In this document: positions 37,088-44,934 of the stretch, one piece after another
Layout of the letters: each line of letters starts with the position of its first letter
How positions within the stretch are numbered: position 1 is the stretch's first letter
Source of the DNA: Treponema sp.
Lineage (GTDB): Bacteria > Spirochaetota > Spirochaetia > Treponematales > Treponemataceae
Direction: 5' to 3'
Assembly (NCBI GenBank): GCA_024693045.1
Contig: JAILLQ010000054.1
Location: 1 to 61,033 of the forward strand
Length of the DNA stretch: 61,033 nt
The notes under the pieces: generated by a model
What the model was told of the DNA's origin: nothing
The model's input: the letters and a program-made list of their open reading frames with translations, nothing else
Databases searched by the model: none
Position numbers and translations under genes: made by a program

Positions 37088-37495
37088 ATGAAAAAATCAT
37101 TAGCAATAATTTTTTCACTACTTTTTGTAATTACTGGTCATGCATTTGCACAGTCAAATGTCTCTGCCCTCCCAGATGATGAAGTAAAAGTAGATTTATC
37201 AGCAAGGGAATATACACCGGAAAACCAGCACTTGGATAAAGAAGACAAAACCGGTAAAATTCGCATCAAGTACATTCCAATGGTAGATGAAGTGCGTATT
37301 TATTACACAACAATGTACGTAACATACGATCCTGGAAAGGCAATGAATGCAGTTCTCGGTTGTCTCGAAGACTTTACAAAAGAAAATAAATACTACCACT
37401 ACAAATACATGGAAAAAGACAGAGAGCGTTTTTACAAGGATTCACGTGGAATTGGCTGGGCAGAATACAGCTCACACGTAAAATTCAGCCGCTAG
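37088..37495 (+). CDS. Small exported protein of unknown function
   Basis: The 135-residue protein has a signal peptide (MKKSLAIIFSLLFVITG) cleaved after AFA. The mature protein is acidic at first (SALPDDEVKVDLSARE) and then has beta-strand-like VRIYYTTMYVTYDPGKAM. No known family. A very strong SD (aaggagg) stands 7 nt before the ATG, so it is probably well expressed. It continues the rhomboid run after 23 nt. Confidence 0.7.
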   Translation: MKKSLAIIFSLLFVITGHAFAQSNVSALPDDEVKVDLSAREYTPENQHLDKEDKTGKIRIKYIPMVDEVRIYYTTMYVTYDPGKAMNAVLGCLEDFTKENKYYHYKYMEKDRERFYKDSRGIGWAEYSSHVKFSR

Positions 37496-37503
37496 GCAAT
37501 TTA

Positions 37504-37531
37504 GGCAGATAGGGCAAATGCCCTGTCTGCT
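37504..37531 (+). terminator. GC-rich hairpin before pheS
   Basis: GGCAGATAGGGC and GCCCTGTCTGC pair around AAAT, an 11-12 bp stem. There is no U run after it, so it may be an mRNA end or a leader hairpin rather than a full intrinsic terminator. Confidence 0.45.
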
Positions 37532-37561
37532 AAAGATAAATTCACACAGGTTTATATAAAA

Positions 37562-39118
37562 ATGGACATTTCAAACATCATCAAGAATTTGCACCCTCTG
37601 GAAGTTAAGGTGCTTTTAAAGTATTCAGACAAGGATAGCCTTACTTCTGAAAAATTAATCAACGAACTGAACTACAAAGAAGGACATGCAAATCAAGCCT
37701 TTTCATGGCTTTCTGCAAAAAATCTTTTAAAAGAAACTGGTCGCCAGGCTCACACCTATTTTGAAATCACAGAAATGGGTAAAACCCTATCTAAAACAGG
37801 TACAGCAGAAGAAAGAATCATCAATCTTCTAAAAGATGGAAATGCAAGAGCTCTTCCTGAAATCGCACAGACTCTTGGTGTGGATAACAGCGTTGTAGGT
37901 AGCGCTTACGGTCCATTGGTAAAAGAAGGCGTTCTAAAAATGAACGAAGAAAAAAAGGTTTCTTACACAGGAGCCGCTCTTCCTTCTCGTTTGTCTGTAA
38001 CAACAGAACTTTTGAAAAAAGCTATCGCTGCAGAAAACGGCCTTCTTGATAAAGCAAATCTTTCCAACGAAGAACAGGATGTTATTGCTACTCTCGCAAA
38101 AAAAAGAGGTGCAACAGACAGTCCTTTTAAAATGATTGAAAGAGAAACTGTAACTTATCAACTTGTAGCAGAAGCTGCAGAAGTAAAGAAGGCTCTTGAA
38201 AAAGCCGGTGTTACAGGAAATGAAATAGGTGAAATTACACCAAAAATGCTTGCAAACGGCGATTGGAAAAAGGGAACTTTCCGTGGATACAACATTGCTT
38301 TACAGCCAGCTCGTGTTATTCCTGGACGAACAAACCCTTATGTTCAGTTCCTTGAATCAGTAAAAGACAAGCTCTGTTCACTTGGATTCCAGGAATTTGA
38401 CGGTCCGCTTGTAGAAACAGAATTCTGGAACGGAGACGCTTTGTTCATGCCTCAGTTCCATGCAGCACGAGATATTCACGATGTTTACCGCATCAAAAAT
38501 CCAACTCATGCAAAATCAATTGAAGAACCTTATTTGAGTAATATTGCTCGTGTTCACGAAAACGGGGGAGATTCTGGCAGCCGTGGTTGGAATTATTCTT
38601 TTGACCGCGAATTTACACGCCGTTTAATTCTTCGTTCTCAGGGAACAGTTCTTTCTGCACACCAGCTTCACAAGGCTGAAGTTCCAGGAAAATACTTTGG
38701 TATTGCCCGCTGTTTCCGCTACGACAAGGTAGACGCAACTCACCTTTCTGACTTTTATCAGACAGAAGGTATTGTTATTGGGGAAGAAGCAAATCTTCGC
38801 ACATTGTTAGGATTCCTTAAAATGTTCGCAACTGAAATTGCGGGGGCTACAGAAGTTAAGTATGTTCCTGGTTACTTCCCATTCACAGAACCTTCTGTAG
38901 AAGTTCACATCAAGCACCCTGTTCTGGGATGGTTTGAGCTTGGTGGTTCTGGTATTTTCCGCCCTGAAGTTACTAAAGCTATGGGAATCGACGCACCTGT
39001 TCTTGCTTGGGGTATCGGTATTGACCGTATGGCTTTGATGGCTCTCGGTTTGAACGACCTTCGTGAACTTTTCTGTGAAGATATAGAAAGAGTAAGACAG
39101 AGAACTGCGAAGTTCTAA
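37562..39118 (+). CDS. pheS: Phenylalanine--tRNA ligase alpha subunit, archaeal/eukaryotic type
   Basis: The 518-residue subunit is longer than the bacterial type (about 330). It has two N-terminal winged-helix-like domains (residues 1-140: LHPLEVKVLLKYSDK, LPEIAQTLGVDNSVV), as in archaeal and eukaryotic PheRS. The class II core has motif 2 (FRYDKVDATHLSDFYQTEG near 400) and motif 3 (GIGIDRMALMALGLND near 490). Spirochaetes are known to carry this type. The beta subunit is not adjacent in this window. An in-frame duplicate of the last 14 codons lies downstream at 39218. Confidence 0.95.
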   Translation: MDISNIIKNLHPLEVKVLLKYSDKDSLTSEKLINELNYKEGHANQAFSWLSAKNLLKETGRQAHTYFEITEMGKTLSKTGTAEERIINLLKDGNARALPEIAQTLGVDNSVVGSAYGPLVKEGVLKMNEEKKVSYTGAALPSRLSVTTELLKKAIAAENGLLDKANLSNEEQDVIATLAKKRGATDSPFKMIERETVTYQLVAEAAEVKKALEKAGVTGNEIGEITPKMLANGDWKKGTFRGYNIALQPARVIPGRTNPYVQFLESVKDKLCSLGFQEFDGPLVETEFWNGDALFMPQFHAARDIHDVYRIKNPTHAKSIEEPYLSNIARVHENGGDSGSRGWNYSFDREFTRRLILRSQGTVLSAHQLHKAEVPGKYFGIARCFRYDKVDATHLSDFYQTEGIVIGEEANLRTLLGFLKMFATEIAGATEVKYVPGYFPFTEPSVEVHIKHPVLGWFELGGSGIFRPEVTKAMGIDAPVLAWGIGIDRMALMALGLNDLRELFCEDIERVRQRTAKF

Positions 39119-39269
39119 TTTACAACTCGGACGATAAATCGTCCTCGGTGCCGTTCTTTCGATGAACCTAAAACAACCCTTTCGGCTTGTTTTTTAACGG
39201 TTCTTCGATTTCAGGCATCTGTGAAGATATAGAAAGAGTAAGACAGAGAACAGCTAAGTTCTAATTTAC
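39072..39269. repeat. Direct repeat of the pheS 3' end flanking a 94-bp insert
   Basis: 39072-39123 and 39218-39269 are 52 bp each with two mismatches. Both encode CEDIERVRQRTAKF-stop; the two differences are synonymous (act/aca, gcg/gct). The insert contains a GGACGAT/ATCGTCC hairpin and partial repeats (ccgttctttcgat, cggttcttcgat). Confidence 0.9.
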
Positions 39270-39280
39270 TTATAAAGCAG

Positions 39281-39327
39281 AAAAGCCGTTTGATTTGACT
39301 AATTGCAAATCAAACGGCTTTTTTTAT
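39281..39327. terminator. Bidirectional intrinsic terminator between pheS and DUF1653
   Basis: AAAAGCCGTTTGATTT pairs perfectly with AAATCAAACGGCTTTT (16 bp) and a T run follows. It overlaps the stop codon of the convergent DUF1653 gene. Confidence 0.92.
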
Positions 39328-39569
39328 ACTTCAAACTCTTCAACTAATTCAAAGCGCCATTTTTGTTGTACAGAAGGATATTTTTTGTGATCAACTTCAC
39401 TCAAAAACATCTTCTTTTCACGAATCCACAAAGAAGAATCACCGTACAATCTACGATAGACAACATATTCTTCTTTTGTTTCTGAATGATAAGCTATATC
39501 TTCTACAATATAGTATTTATTTTTAAAGTGACGGTAAATTCCGTGAATTTTAACTTGTCTTTCTTCCAT
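39324..39569 (-). CDS. DUF1653 domain protein
   Basis: The 81-residue protein matches DUF1653: GIYRHFKNKYYIVEDIAYHS, then EEYVVYRRLYGDSSLWIR and a closing MF. The function is unknown; the domain is a small beta-barrel often found alone or fused to hydrolases. It lies 11 nt behind the tautomerase gene. There is no clear SD before the ATG, so translation may depend on the upstream gene. Confidence 0.85.
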   Translation of the reverse strand: MEERQVKIHGIYRHFKNKYYIVEDIAYHSETKEEYVVYRRLYGDSSLWIREKKMFLSEVDHKKYPSVQQKWRFELVEEFEV

Positions 39570-39580
39570 AATAATTTCTA

Positions 39581-39802
39581 CTACATTTCATAGCCAGGTT
39601 TTATGAAAGTGTTTTTATCAGCTAAAACTTTGTCATAAACCTTTTCTTTCCATTCATCCTGAGGAACATCAACTATACTTACAGAAAAATGTTCTTTTCC
39701 CCTATTTAATTCTTTAGAAGCTGTTTCAAGTATTGCATCAGCCAGCTTCTTTTTTGTATCTTCATCACGACCAGGATACATTTGAATTGTAATATGTGGC
39801 AT
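39581..39802 (-). CDS. 4-oxalocrotonate tautomerase family protein
   Basis: The 73-residue protein begins MPHITIQMYPGR; after Met removal Pro1 would be the catalytic base of the tautomerase superfamily. A helix (KKLADAILETASKEL) and a strand (FSVSIVDVPQDEW) follow in family order. The substrate is unknown. It lies 22 nt after the ArsC-like gene with a ggag SD, so the murA-arsC-tautomerase-DUF1653 genes may form one unit. Confidence 0.85.
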   Translation of the reverse strand: MPHITIQMYPGRDEDTKKKLADAILETASKELNRGKEHFSVSIVDVPQDEWKEKVYDKVLADKNTFIKPGYEM

Positions 39803-39824
39803 TTTTTACTCCATTTAAATTTAT

Positions 39825-40184
39825 TTATTTCCAGTTTTCCCAGATTTTTTCTTGCATTCCACAAGTAGCTTCCGTTTTACCATTTCTGCAAACAGGAAGT
39901 TTTAACATAGAAGCCTGATTTTCAAAAAGTTTAGACTCCTTTTCTGAATCATCTAGATATGCAATAGAGGCATAGTCTTTTGACTTTTTATCGATTAATA
40001 ATTCAAGCGCTGAATCCCGGCTCCCTTCTTTGCGGGCAATAGAAGTTACTACGCTTTCAAATTCTGCAGGACTCATTTCCTTTTCTTTTAAGTCGATGAA
40101 CTGAAAATTAATACGGCGTTCTTTAAAAAATCTTTCTGCTGCCTTACAGTCAAAGGATTTTTTTGTTCCAAATATCTGAATCAT
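39825..40184 (-). CDS. ArsC/Spx-family thioredoxin-fold protein
   Basis: The 119-residue protein has the ArsC/Spx layout: IQIFGTKKSFDCKAAERFF with one Cys at residue 13, FIDLKEKEMSPAEFE, then a middle helix with Arg. The single Cys has no partner at +3, so it is neither a plain thioredoxin nor a typical CxxC Spx. It resembles the ArsC-like YffB group. It directly follows murA (8 nt). An arsenate role is not shown. Confidence 0.78.
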   Translation of the reverse strand: MIQIFGTKKSFDCKAAERFFKERRINFQFIDLKEKEMSPAEFESVVTSIARKEGSRDSALELLIDKKSKDYASIAYLDDSEKESKLFENQASMLKLPVCRNGKTEATCGMQEKIWENWK

Positions 40185-40192
40185 CTATGCAC

Positions 40193-41479
40193 CTATTCGT
40201 CTATATTTACTTTTTTAATATGACCGCCAAGACTCTGTAAGCGTTCAACAAGCTTTTCATAGCCTCTTTCAATCTGATAAACATTAGAAATGCGGCTTTC
40301 ACCATGAGCTGCCATTGCTGCAATTACCATTGCCATACCAGCTCGAACATCAGGAGAAACTAAATGATCTGCATGGAGTGGAGAAGGTCCGCATACAACA
40401 GCTCTGTGAGGGTCACAAAGAGTTATCTGAGCTCCCATGCTTATCAACTTGTCGACAAAGAACATTCTGCTTTCGAACATTTTTTCAAAAATTAAAACAG
40501 TTCCTTCAACCTGTGTTGCAACGACAGTCATAATTGAAGTTAAATCAGGTGGAAATCCTGGCCATGGAGAATCGTCAATTTTAGGAATTTTAGTACCAAC
40601 ATCTGCATTAGTTTTCATTTCCTGAACGGAAGAAACTGTAAGGCTTTCACCTTCCTGAAGCCAACTAATTCCAAGTTTTGCAAAACCTACTTTTAAAGGA
40701 CGCATATCAAGGTTTTTTATTCCGTTGATTGTAATGCTTCCGTGAGTAGCAGCTGCAAGTCCAATGTATGAACCAATTTCCATATAATCTGGACCGATTT
40801 CAAATTCACAACCGTGAAGTTTTTTTACCCCGTCTATATAGAGAATATTTGAACCAATTCCTGTAATTTTTGCACCCATCGCATTCAGCATGTTACATAA
40901 ATCCTGAATATGTGGTTCGCTAGCTGCATTTGTAATTGTGGTTCGCCCTTCGGCAAGAACGGCCGCCATAAGAGCGTTTTCAGTTGCTGTTACAGAACAT
41001 TCATCAAGGAATATATCCGTTCCACGCAATTTGTTTGCCGTAAAAACAAAGTGACCGTTTACCTTTACCTGTGCGCCAAGCTGAGTAAGAGCAATAAAAT
41101 GAGTATCAAGACGGCGTCGACCGATTACATCTCCCCCTGGAGGAAGCATCTCTGCCTTTCCCAATCGAGCTACCATTGGACCGGCAAAAAGAATTGAAGC
41201 CCTTATTTTTTTAGAAAGTTCAGCAGGTATAACGCAGGATTCAATATCCTTTGCTTCGATTTTCCAGCTGTGATTACCAAGATTAGTGGCCCTTGCTCCA
41301 AATGACTGAAGAATATTCAGCATAACGGCAATATCTTCTATTTCTGGAACATTATGAAGAATAACAGGCTCATCTGTTAAAAGAGTTGCGGCAACACATG
41401 GTAAGGCAGAGTTTTTGTTACCGCTGGCAGTAATACTTCCCTTAATCGGAAATCCGCCTTCTATTAAGTATTCGTGCAT
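40193..41479 (-). CDS. murA: UDP-N-acetylglucosamine 1-carboxyvinyltransferase
   Basis: The 428-residue enzyme transfers enolpyruvate from PEP to UDP-GlcNAc, the committed step of peptidoglycan synthesis. It begins YLIEGGFPIKGSITASGNKNSA (the KxxxxN of the site), and the fosfomycin loop reads PPGGDVIGRRRLDTH. Here residue 117 (codon 41131-41129, GAT) is Asp where most enzymes have the catalytic Cys. Asp at this site keeps activity and gives intrinsic fosfomycin resistance in mycobacteria and chlamydiae. A strong SD (gagggg) precedes the ATG. Confidence 0.96.
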   Translation of the reverse strand: MHEYLIEGGFPIKGSITASGNKNSALPCVAATLLTDEPVILHNVPEIEDIAVMLNILQSFGARATNLGNHSWKIEAKDIESCVIPAELSKKIRASILFAGPMVARLGKAEMLPPGGDVIGRRRLDTHFIALTQLGAQVKVNGHFVFTANKLRGTDIFLDECSVTATENALMAAVLAEGRTTITNAASEPHIQDLCNMLNAMGAKITGIGSNILYIDGVKKLHGCEFEIGPDYMEIGSYIGLAAATHGSITINGIKNLDMRPLKVGFAKLGISWLQEGESLTVSSVQEMKTNADVGTKIPKIDDSPWPGFPPDLTSIMTVVATQVEGTVLIFEKMFESRMFFVDKLISMGAQITLCDPHRAVVCGPSPLHADHLVSPDVRAGMAMVIAAMAAHGESRISNVYQIERGYEKLVERLQSLGGHIKKVNIDE

Positions 41480-41501
41480 ATTTTCCCCTCAATCGTATAC
41501 T

Positions 41502-42770
41502 TTAACAATCGGCGATTTTTCGAGCAAGGTTTATCAAAACATCAGTTGCTTTGCTCATTTGATTTAAACTGCACCATTCGTAACGGCCATGAAAATTGTG
41601 TGCCCCGGTAAAAATGTTTGGAGTCGGGATTCCAAGTTCTGTAAGTCTGGAACCATCTGTGCCTCCTCGAATCGGAGAAAAAACAGGCTCTACGCCGCTT
41701 TCTTTGTAAGCAGCAAGAAGATTTTCTACCACTGAAGGATTCTTATCAAGGACAGACTTCATATTTTTGTACTGTTCCTTGAATGCATATTCTACTTTTG
41801 CACCAAAAGAAAGAGATGCAGCTTCGGCAAGAGCTTTTACACTTTCTATACGACACTCTATTCCTTCTGTAGTAAAATCGCGGAGCAGCAGGGAAACTGT
41901 AGCTTTTTCTATAGAGCCGGTAATATCCATTGGTGCGATAAATCCTTGGTAACCATCTGTTGTTTCCGGGCGTTCCTTTACAGGAAGGGATTCAACAAAA
42001 TGACTTGCGGCAAAAATTGCATTTACCATCCCCCCTTTACGGGCACTTCCTGTATGACAAGACTTACCGGTAAAAGTAACATTTGCGGCATAGGCATTAA
42101 AACATTCTGTTTCTAGTTCACCAATATGACCGCCATCTACAGTGTAAGCAAATTTTGACTTTAAAAGTTTTAATGGAACCTTATCCATTCCGTGCCCGGT
42201 TTCTTCATCAGGAGAAAAAATTACTTCAATTTTTCCATGCTTAATTTCTGGGTTTTCAACTAAATACTGAATTGCAGTCATAATTGCAACAACTCCAGCT
42301 TTATCATCGGCACCAAGAAGGGTTGTTCCATCTGTAGTTATAATCGTTTCCCGATTTTGTCCGGCCAAAGCTAAAGCTTCATCTTCTTCTGGATCATGAC
42401 GAACACCACATTGCAAATCTATAACGGCGCCATCGTATTTTGGATAAATTATTGGTTTTACATCTTTTCCTGTAACTTCTTCTACTGTATCAATATGCGC
42501 AAGAAGACAGAAAGAAGGTTTATTTTCAAAGCCCTTGCTGGCAGGTAACCAGGCATAGGTGTAACATTCCGGAGTAATTTGAACATCCTGTAAGCCCATT
42601 ACAGTTAATTCTGCTGCAAGCTGCTTAGCCAGGTCTCTTTCCCTTTCTTCACTTGGAATAATACCTGAATCAGCTTTTTCACTGTTACTTTCTGTCCATG
42701 TTTTTACATACTTTATAAAACGGTCTAAAAGTTGACCCTGAATTTTTGAATCGTCTGTAATATAGTTCAT
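41502..42770 (-). CDS. pepT: Peptidase T (tripeptide aminopeptidase)
   Basis: The 422-residue M20B peptidase has AHIDTVEEV near 90, LLGADDKAGVVAIM near 152, FSPDEETGHGMD near 186 (base and metal ligands), VDGG near 210, and HGRYEW near 396. All five zinc ligands appear present. It removes the N-terminal residue of tripeptides in the cytoplasm. There is no clear SD. It lies 22 nt from murA. Confidence 0.94.
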   Translation of the reverse strand: MNYITDDSKIQGQLLDRFIKYVKTWTESNSEKADSGIIPSEERERDLAKQLAAELTVMGLQDVQITPECYTYAWLPASKGFENKPSFCLLAHIDTVEEVTGKDVKPIIYPKYDGAVIDLQCGVRHDPEEDEALALAGQNRETIITTDGTTLLGADDKAGVVAIMTAIQYLVENPEIKHGKIEVIFSPDEETGHGMDKVPLKLLKSKFAYTVDGGHIGELETECFNAYAANVTFTGKSCHTGSARKGGMVNAIFAASHFVESLPVKERPETTDGYQGFIAPMDITGSIEKATVSLLLRDFTTEGIECRIESVKALAEAASLSFGAKVEYAFKEQYKNMKSVLDKNPSVVENLLAAYKESGVEPVFSPIRGGTDGSRLTELGIPTPNIFTGAHNFHGRYEWCSLNQMSKATDVLINLARKIADC

Positions 42771-42815
42771 AATTACAGAATAATATATTTTGCCAATTGA
42801 TTCTATTGGCGAAAA

Positions 42816-43556
42816 CTATTCCATCCAACCCATCCAGGCACTTATAACGCTGGCACTTACAGTTGCGGCTGTTTCCGTTCTCATAATACGAGGTCCCATA
42901 CCAGTTCTGTAATAGCCTGCTGATTCAAGAAGATTCCTTTCATTTTCTGTCCAGCCGCGTTCACTTCCGATGGCTGCAATTACCCCCTCTGGCTTTTCTT
43001 TTTGACTCTGAAGCACAGACATTATTGAACCAGCAGGGTTTACATTATCCAGACAAAGTTTTAATTCTTCGGCCCCGGACGACTGCAGATTCGAAAGGCA
43101 TTCTTTTAAGGTTTTGTGTAAAAATAATTCAGGCACATGGGTTCCAGCAGCCTGAACAGTTCCGTCTACAAGCATCTGGTAAGCAGTTCCATGCTCAACA
43201 AGATTTGATTGCATATAAGACTTTTCACCTAATTCAGTTCCAGTTAGATGAACTTCTGAAACTCCCAGAGCGGCAATATCGCGTAACAGTCTTTTTAACT
43301 GAATTGGTCTAGGAAAACCAATAATCATTTTTAGAGGGTAAAGAGCTTTCCCTTCTGATTCAGGTGTAAAATTAAAGTGTATGGAAGAATTTTCGATTTT
43401 AGTGATAAGAGCTTTACCCGCTCTGCCGTTTATTATTCCGGCAGAAAAGGTATCGCCTTCTTTTTTATGCAGGATTTTTATAATGTGCTGACCACGCTCA
43501 TCTTTTACAGAAAGTGGCGCTTCTATTTCTTCTGGTTTAAATAGACAAATGTTCAT
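42816..43556 (-). CDS. rsmE: 16S rRNA (uracil1498-N3)-methyltransferase
   Basis: The 246-residue protein has the RsmE layout: an N-terminal PUA-like domain, then a SPOUT domain with MIIGFPRPIQLKRLLRDIA near 78, LGVSEVHLTGTELGEKSYMQ near 97, AAIGSERGWTENERNLLES near 190 and MGPRIMRTETAATVSASV near 218. It methylates U1498 in the decoding region, so this window holds two decoding-centre methylases (with RsmI). There is no SD; TTGAGA-17-TAAAAT ends 6 nt before the ATG. Confidence 0.94.
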   Translation of the reverse strand: MNICLFKPEEIEAPLSVKDERGQHIIKILHKKEGDTFSAGIINGRAGKALITKIENSSIHFNFTPESEGKALYPLKMIIGFPRPIQLKRLLRDIAALGVSEVHLTGTELGEKSYMQSNLVEHGTAYQMLVDGTVQAAGTHVPELFLHKTLKECLSNLQSSGAEELKLCLDNVNPAGSIMSVLQSQKEKPEGVIAAIGSERGWTENERNLLESAGYYRTGMGPRIMRTETAATVSASVISAWMGWME

Positions 43557-43562
43557 GCTGCT

Positions 43563-43591
43563 ATTTTACCGAATTTTCTAGTTAATCTCAA
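43563..43591 (-). promoter_or_regulatory. Promoter of rsmE, -10 six bases from the ATG
   Basis: On the minus strand TTGAGA (43591-43586), 17 bp, TAAAAT (43568-43563), six bases, ATG. It lies in the last codons of the 61-residue gene upstream. Confidence 0.6.
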
Positions 43592-43763
43592 AAGAAACGT
43601 ATCGTGTGGATTTCTCTGTCCAGGAAACTGTAGCTCCCTCTTTCATACCGCTTAAAATGCTGACAACGCGTTTAAACATAAATGCGTCTTCAGTTACCAG
43701 CTTTGAATTGATGTAATAAAACATAGCATGACTTTTCAAGTTTTCTGAAGTTTTAAAATTCAT
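43578..43763 (-). CDS. Small protein of unknown function (61 residues)
   Basis: The frame begins with an ATG preceded by a clear SD (gagaggtgag). The sequence contains MFYYINSKLVTEDAFMFK and GATVSWTEKSTRYVSFEIN. No family is recognised. It lies 21 nt upstream of rsmE on the same strand, and the rsmE promoter sits in its end. The SD and length support it being real. Confidence 0.55.
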   Translation of the reverse strand: MNFKTSENLKSHAMFYYINSKLVTEDAFMFKRVVSILSGMKEGATVSWTEKSTRYVSFEIN

Positions 43764-43840
43764 AGCTCACCTCTCGCGAATTTATTTAACGAAAAATCTC
43801 GTCACATTTTAAATCGACAGATTTGAGCTATTGTTTAGAA

Positions 43841-44833
43841 TTATTTCATTTCAGCAGTAATACATGAAAAATCTGTAAACTTTTCTACAGGATATTCTGA
43901 TTTAAGATTATTAATACTTAAAAGAAACTTTATTGTATCATTCAAAGCAGCTATATCTTTTGGGTCAATTGCAACAGAATAATCATATTTTTTTACAATT
44001 TTTAATACCTGTTCTCCAGATACATTTAAAGCTTCTGCTAATCTGCCAAGAATTTCCGGATCAAGACTTTCCAGGTTCTTTGAGGCCTTAGTGTACTCTT
44101 GAAGAATAATAGAAATTACATCTTTATTTGTTGCTAAATATTCTTCCCGAACAACAAATCCATTTGTTCCACGAAGATTTGTGTCACTTCCCTCTGCTAC
44201 AATTTTTGCAACTCCCTTATCTACCAGGCGGGATACATTTGGTTCCCAGATAACAACAGCATCTACATAACCGCTTACGAGAGAATTTTCAGTCCATCCG
44301 GCAGAAATATTGCTGTATTCTATATCTGAAAAAGTTAGCCCAGAATCTTCCAGCAGTTTTTTTGTAAAATTATGGCCTGTTGAACCAAATACTGTAGCTA
44401 TTCGTTTTCCTTTTATATCTTTTATTGAAGTAAATGAATCATCATCCGCCCGAGAAAGCATTGCGTATGCATCAGGTCCCCTTGCTGGAATGCCCACTAG
44501 TTTCATTTTTGTTGTTCCTGCTAAAGCCAGAACGGTTGGTACATCTCCAATAAGACCGATATCGCTTAAATCTGCAGAAAGAGATTCATTCATAGGAGGT
44601 CCACTTTCAAAATCCTGCCAAATTACGGTAACTTTTTTTGGAGCGAGAGCCTTTTCTATAGCTCCTGTGTATCGAGCTACATAAAGAGGAACAAAGGCTG
44701 CCGAAGGCTGTATTGCGATGCGAACATTTCTTTCTACTGTTTTTTTACAACAAGCTGACAAGAGGAAAAGAAATGAAAAAGACATCAGCAAGGCTAAATT
44801 GATAAACTTTTTACAACGATTAATTTGTTTCAT
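43841..44833 (-). CDS. Substrate-binding lipoprotein, NitT/TauT/SsuA type, orphan
   Basis: The 330-residue protein has a lipoprotein signal with Cys28 (LLSACC). NVRIAIQPSAAFVPLYVARYTG near 36 and DIKGKRIATVFGSTGHNFTKKLLE near 138 fit the NMT1/SsuA-like periplasmic fold that binds small anions, sulfonates, pyrimidine precursors or nitrate. No permease or ATPase gene lies next to it, so it is an orphan or uses a distant transporter. There is no SD, and TGTTATAAT ends 7 nt before the ATG. Confidence 0.85.
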   Translation of the reverse strand: MKQINRCKKFINLALLMSFSFLFLLSACCKKTVERNVRIAIQPSAAFVPLYVARYTGAIEKALAPKKVTVIWQDFESGPPMNESLSADLSDIGLIGDVPTVLALAGTTKMKLVGIPARGPDAYAMLSRADDDSFTSIKDIKGKRIATVFGSTGHNFTKKLLEDSGLTFSDIEYSNISAGWTENSLVSGYVDAVVIWEPNVSRLVDKGVAKIVAEGSDTNLRGTNGFVVREEYLATNKDVISIILQEYTKASKNLESLDPEILGRLAEALNVSGEQVLKIVKKYDYSVAIDPKDIAALNDTIKFLLSINNLKSEYPVEKFTDFSCITAEMK

Positions 44834-44840
44834 ACTATGT

Positions 44841-44846
44841 ATTATA
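44841..44846 (-). promoter_or_regulatory. Extended -10 abutting the start of the substrate-binding protein
   Basis: On the minus strand TGT-TATAAT ends 7 nt before the ATG at 44833, leaving no place for an SD. It lies in the 101-bp divergent spacer shared with the GGDEF gene. Confidence 0.55.
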
Positions 44847-44862
44847 ACATGTATAAAAAAAA

Positions 44863-44891
44863 TTGACGAATAAAAATAACGGTTGTAGCAT
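44863..44891 (+). promoter_or_regulatory. Sigma-70 promoter of the Cache-GGDEF gene
   Basis: TTGACG (44863-44868), 17 bp, TAGCAT (44886-44891). The gene starts at 44935 with an aggag SD. Confidence 0.55.
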
Positions 44892-44934
44892 AATTATTGT
44901 CAGGTTTATTTCTTTATACAAATAGGAGATAGTT

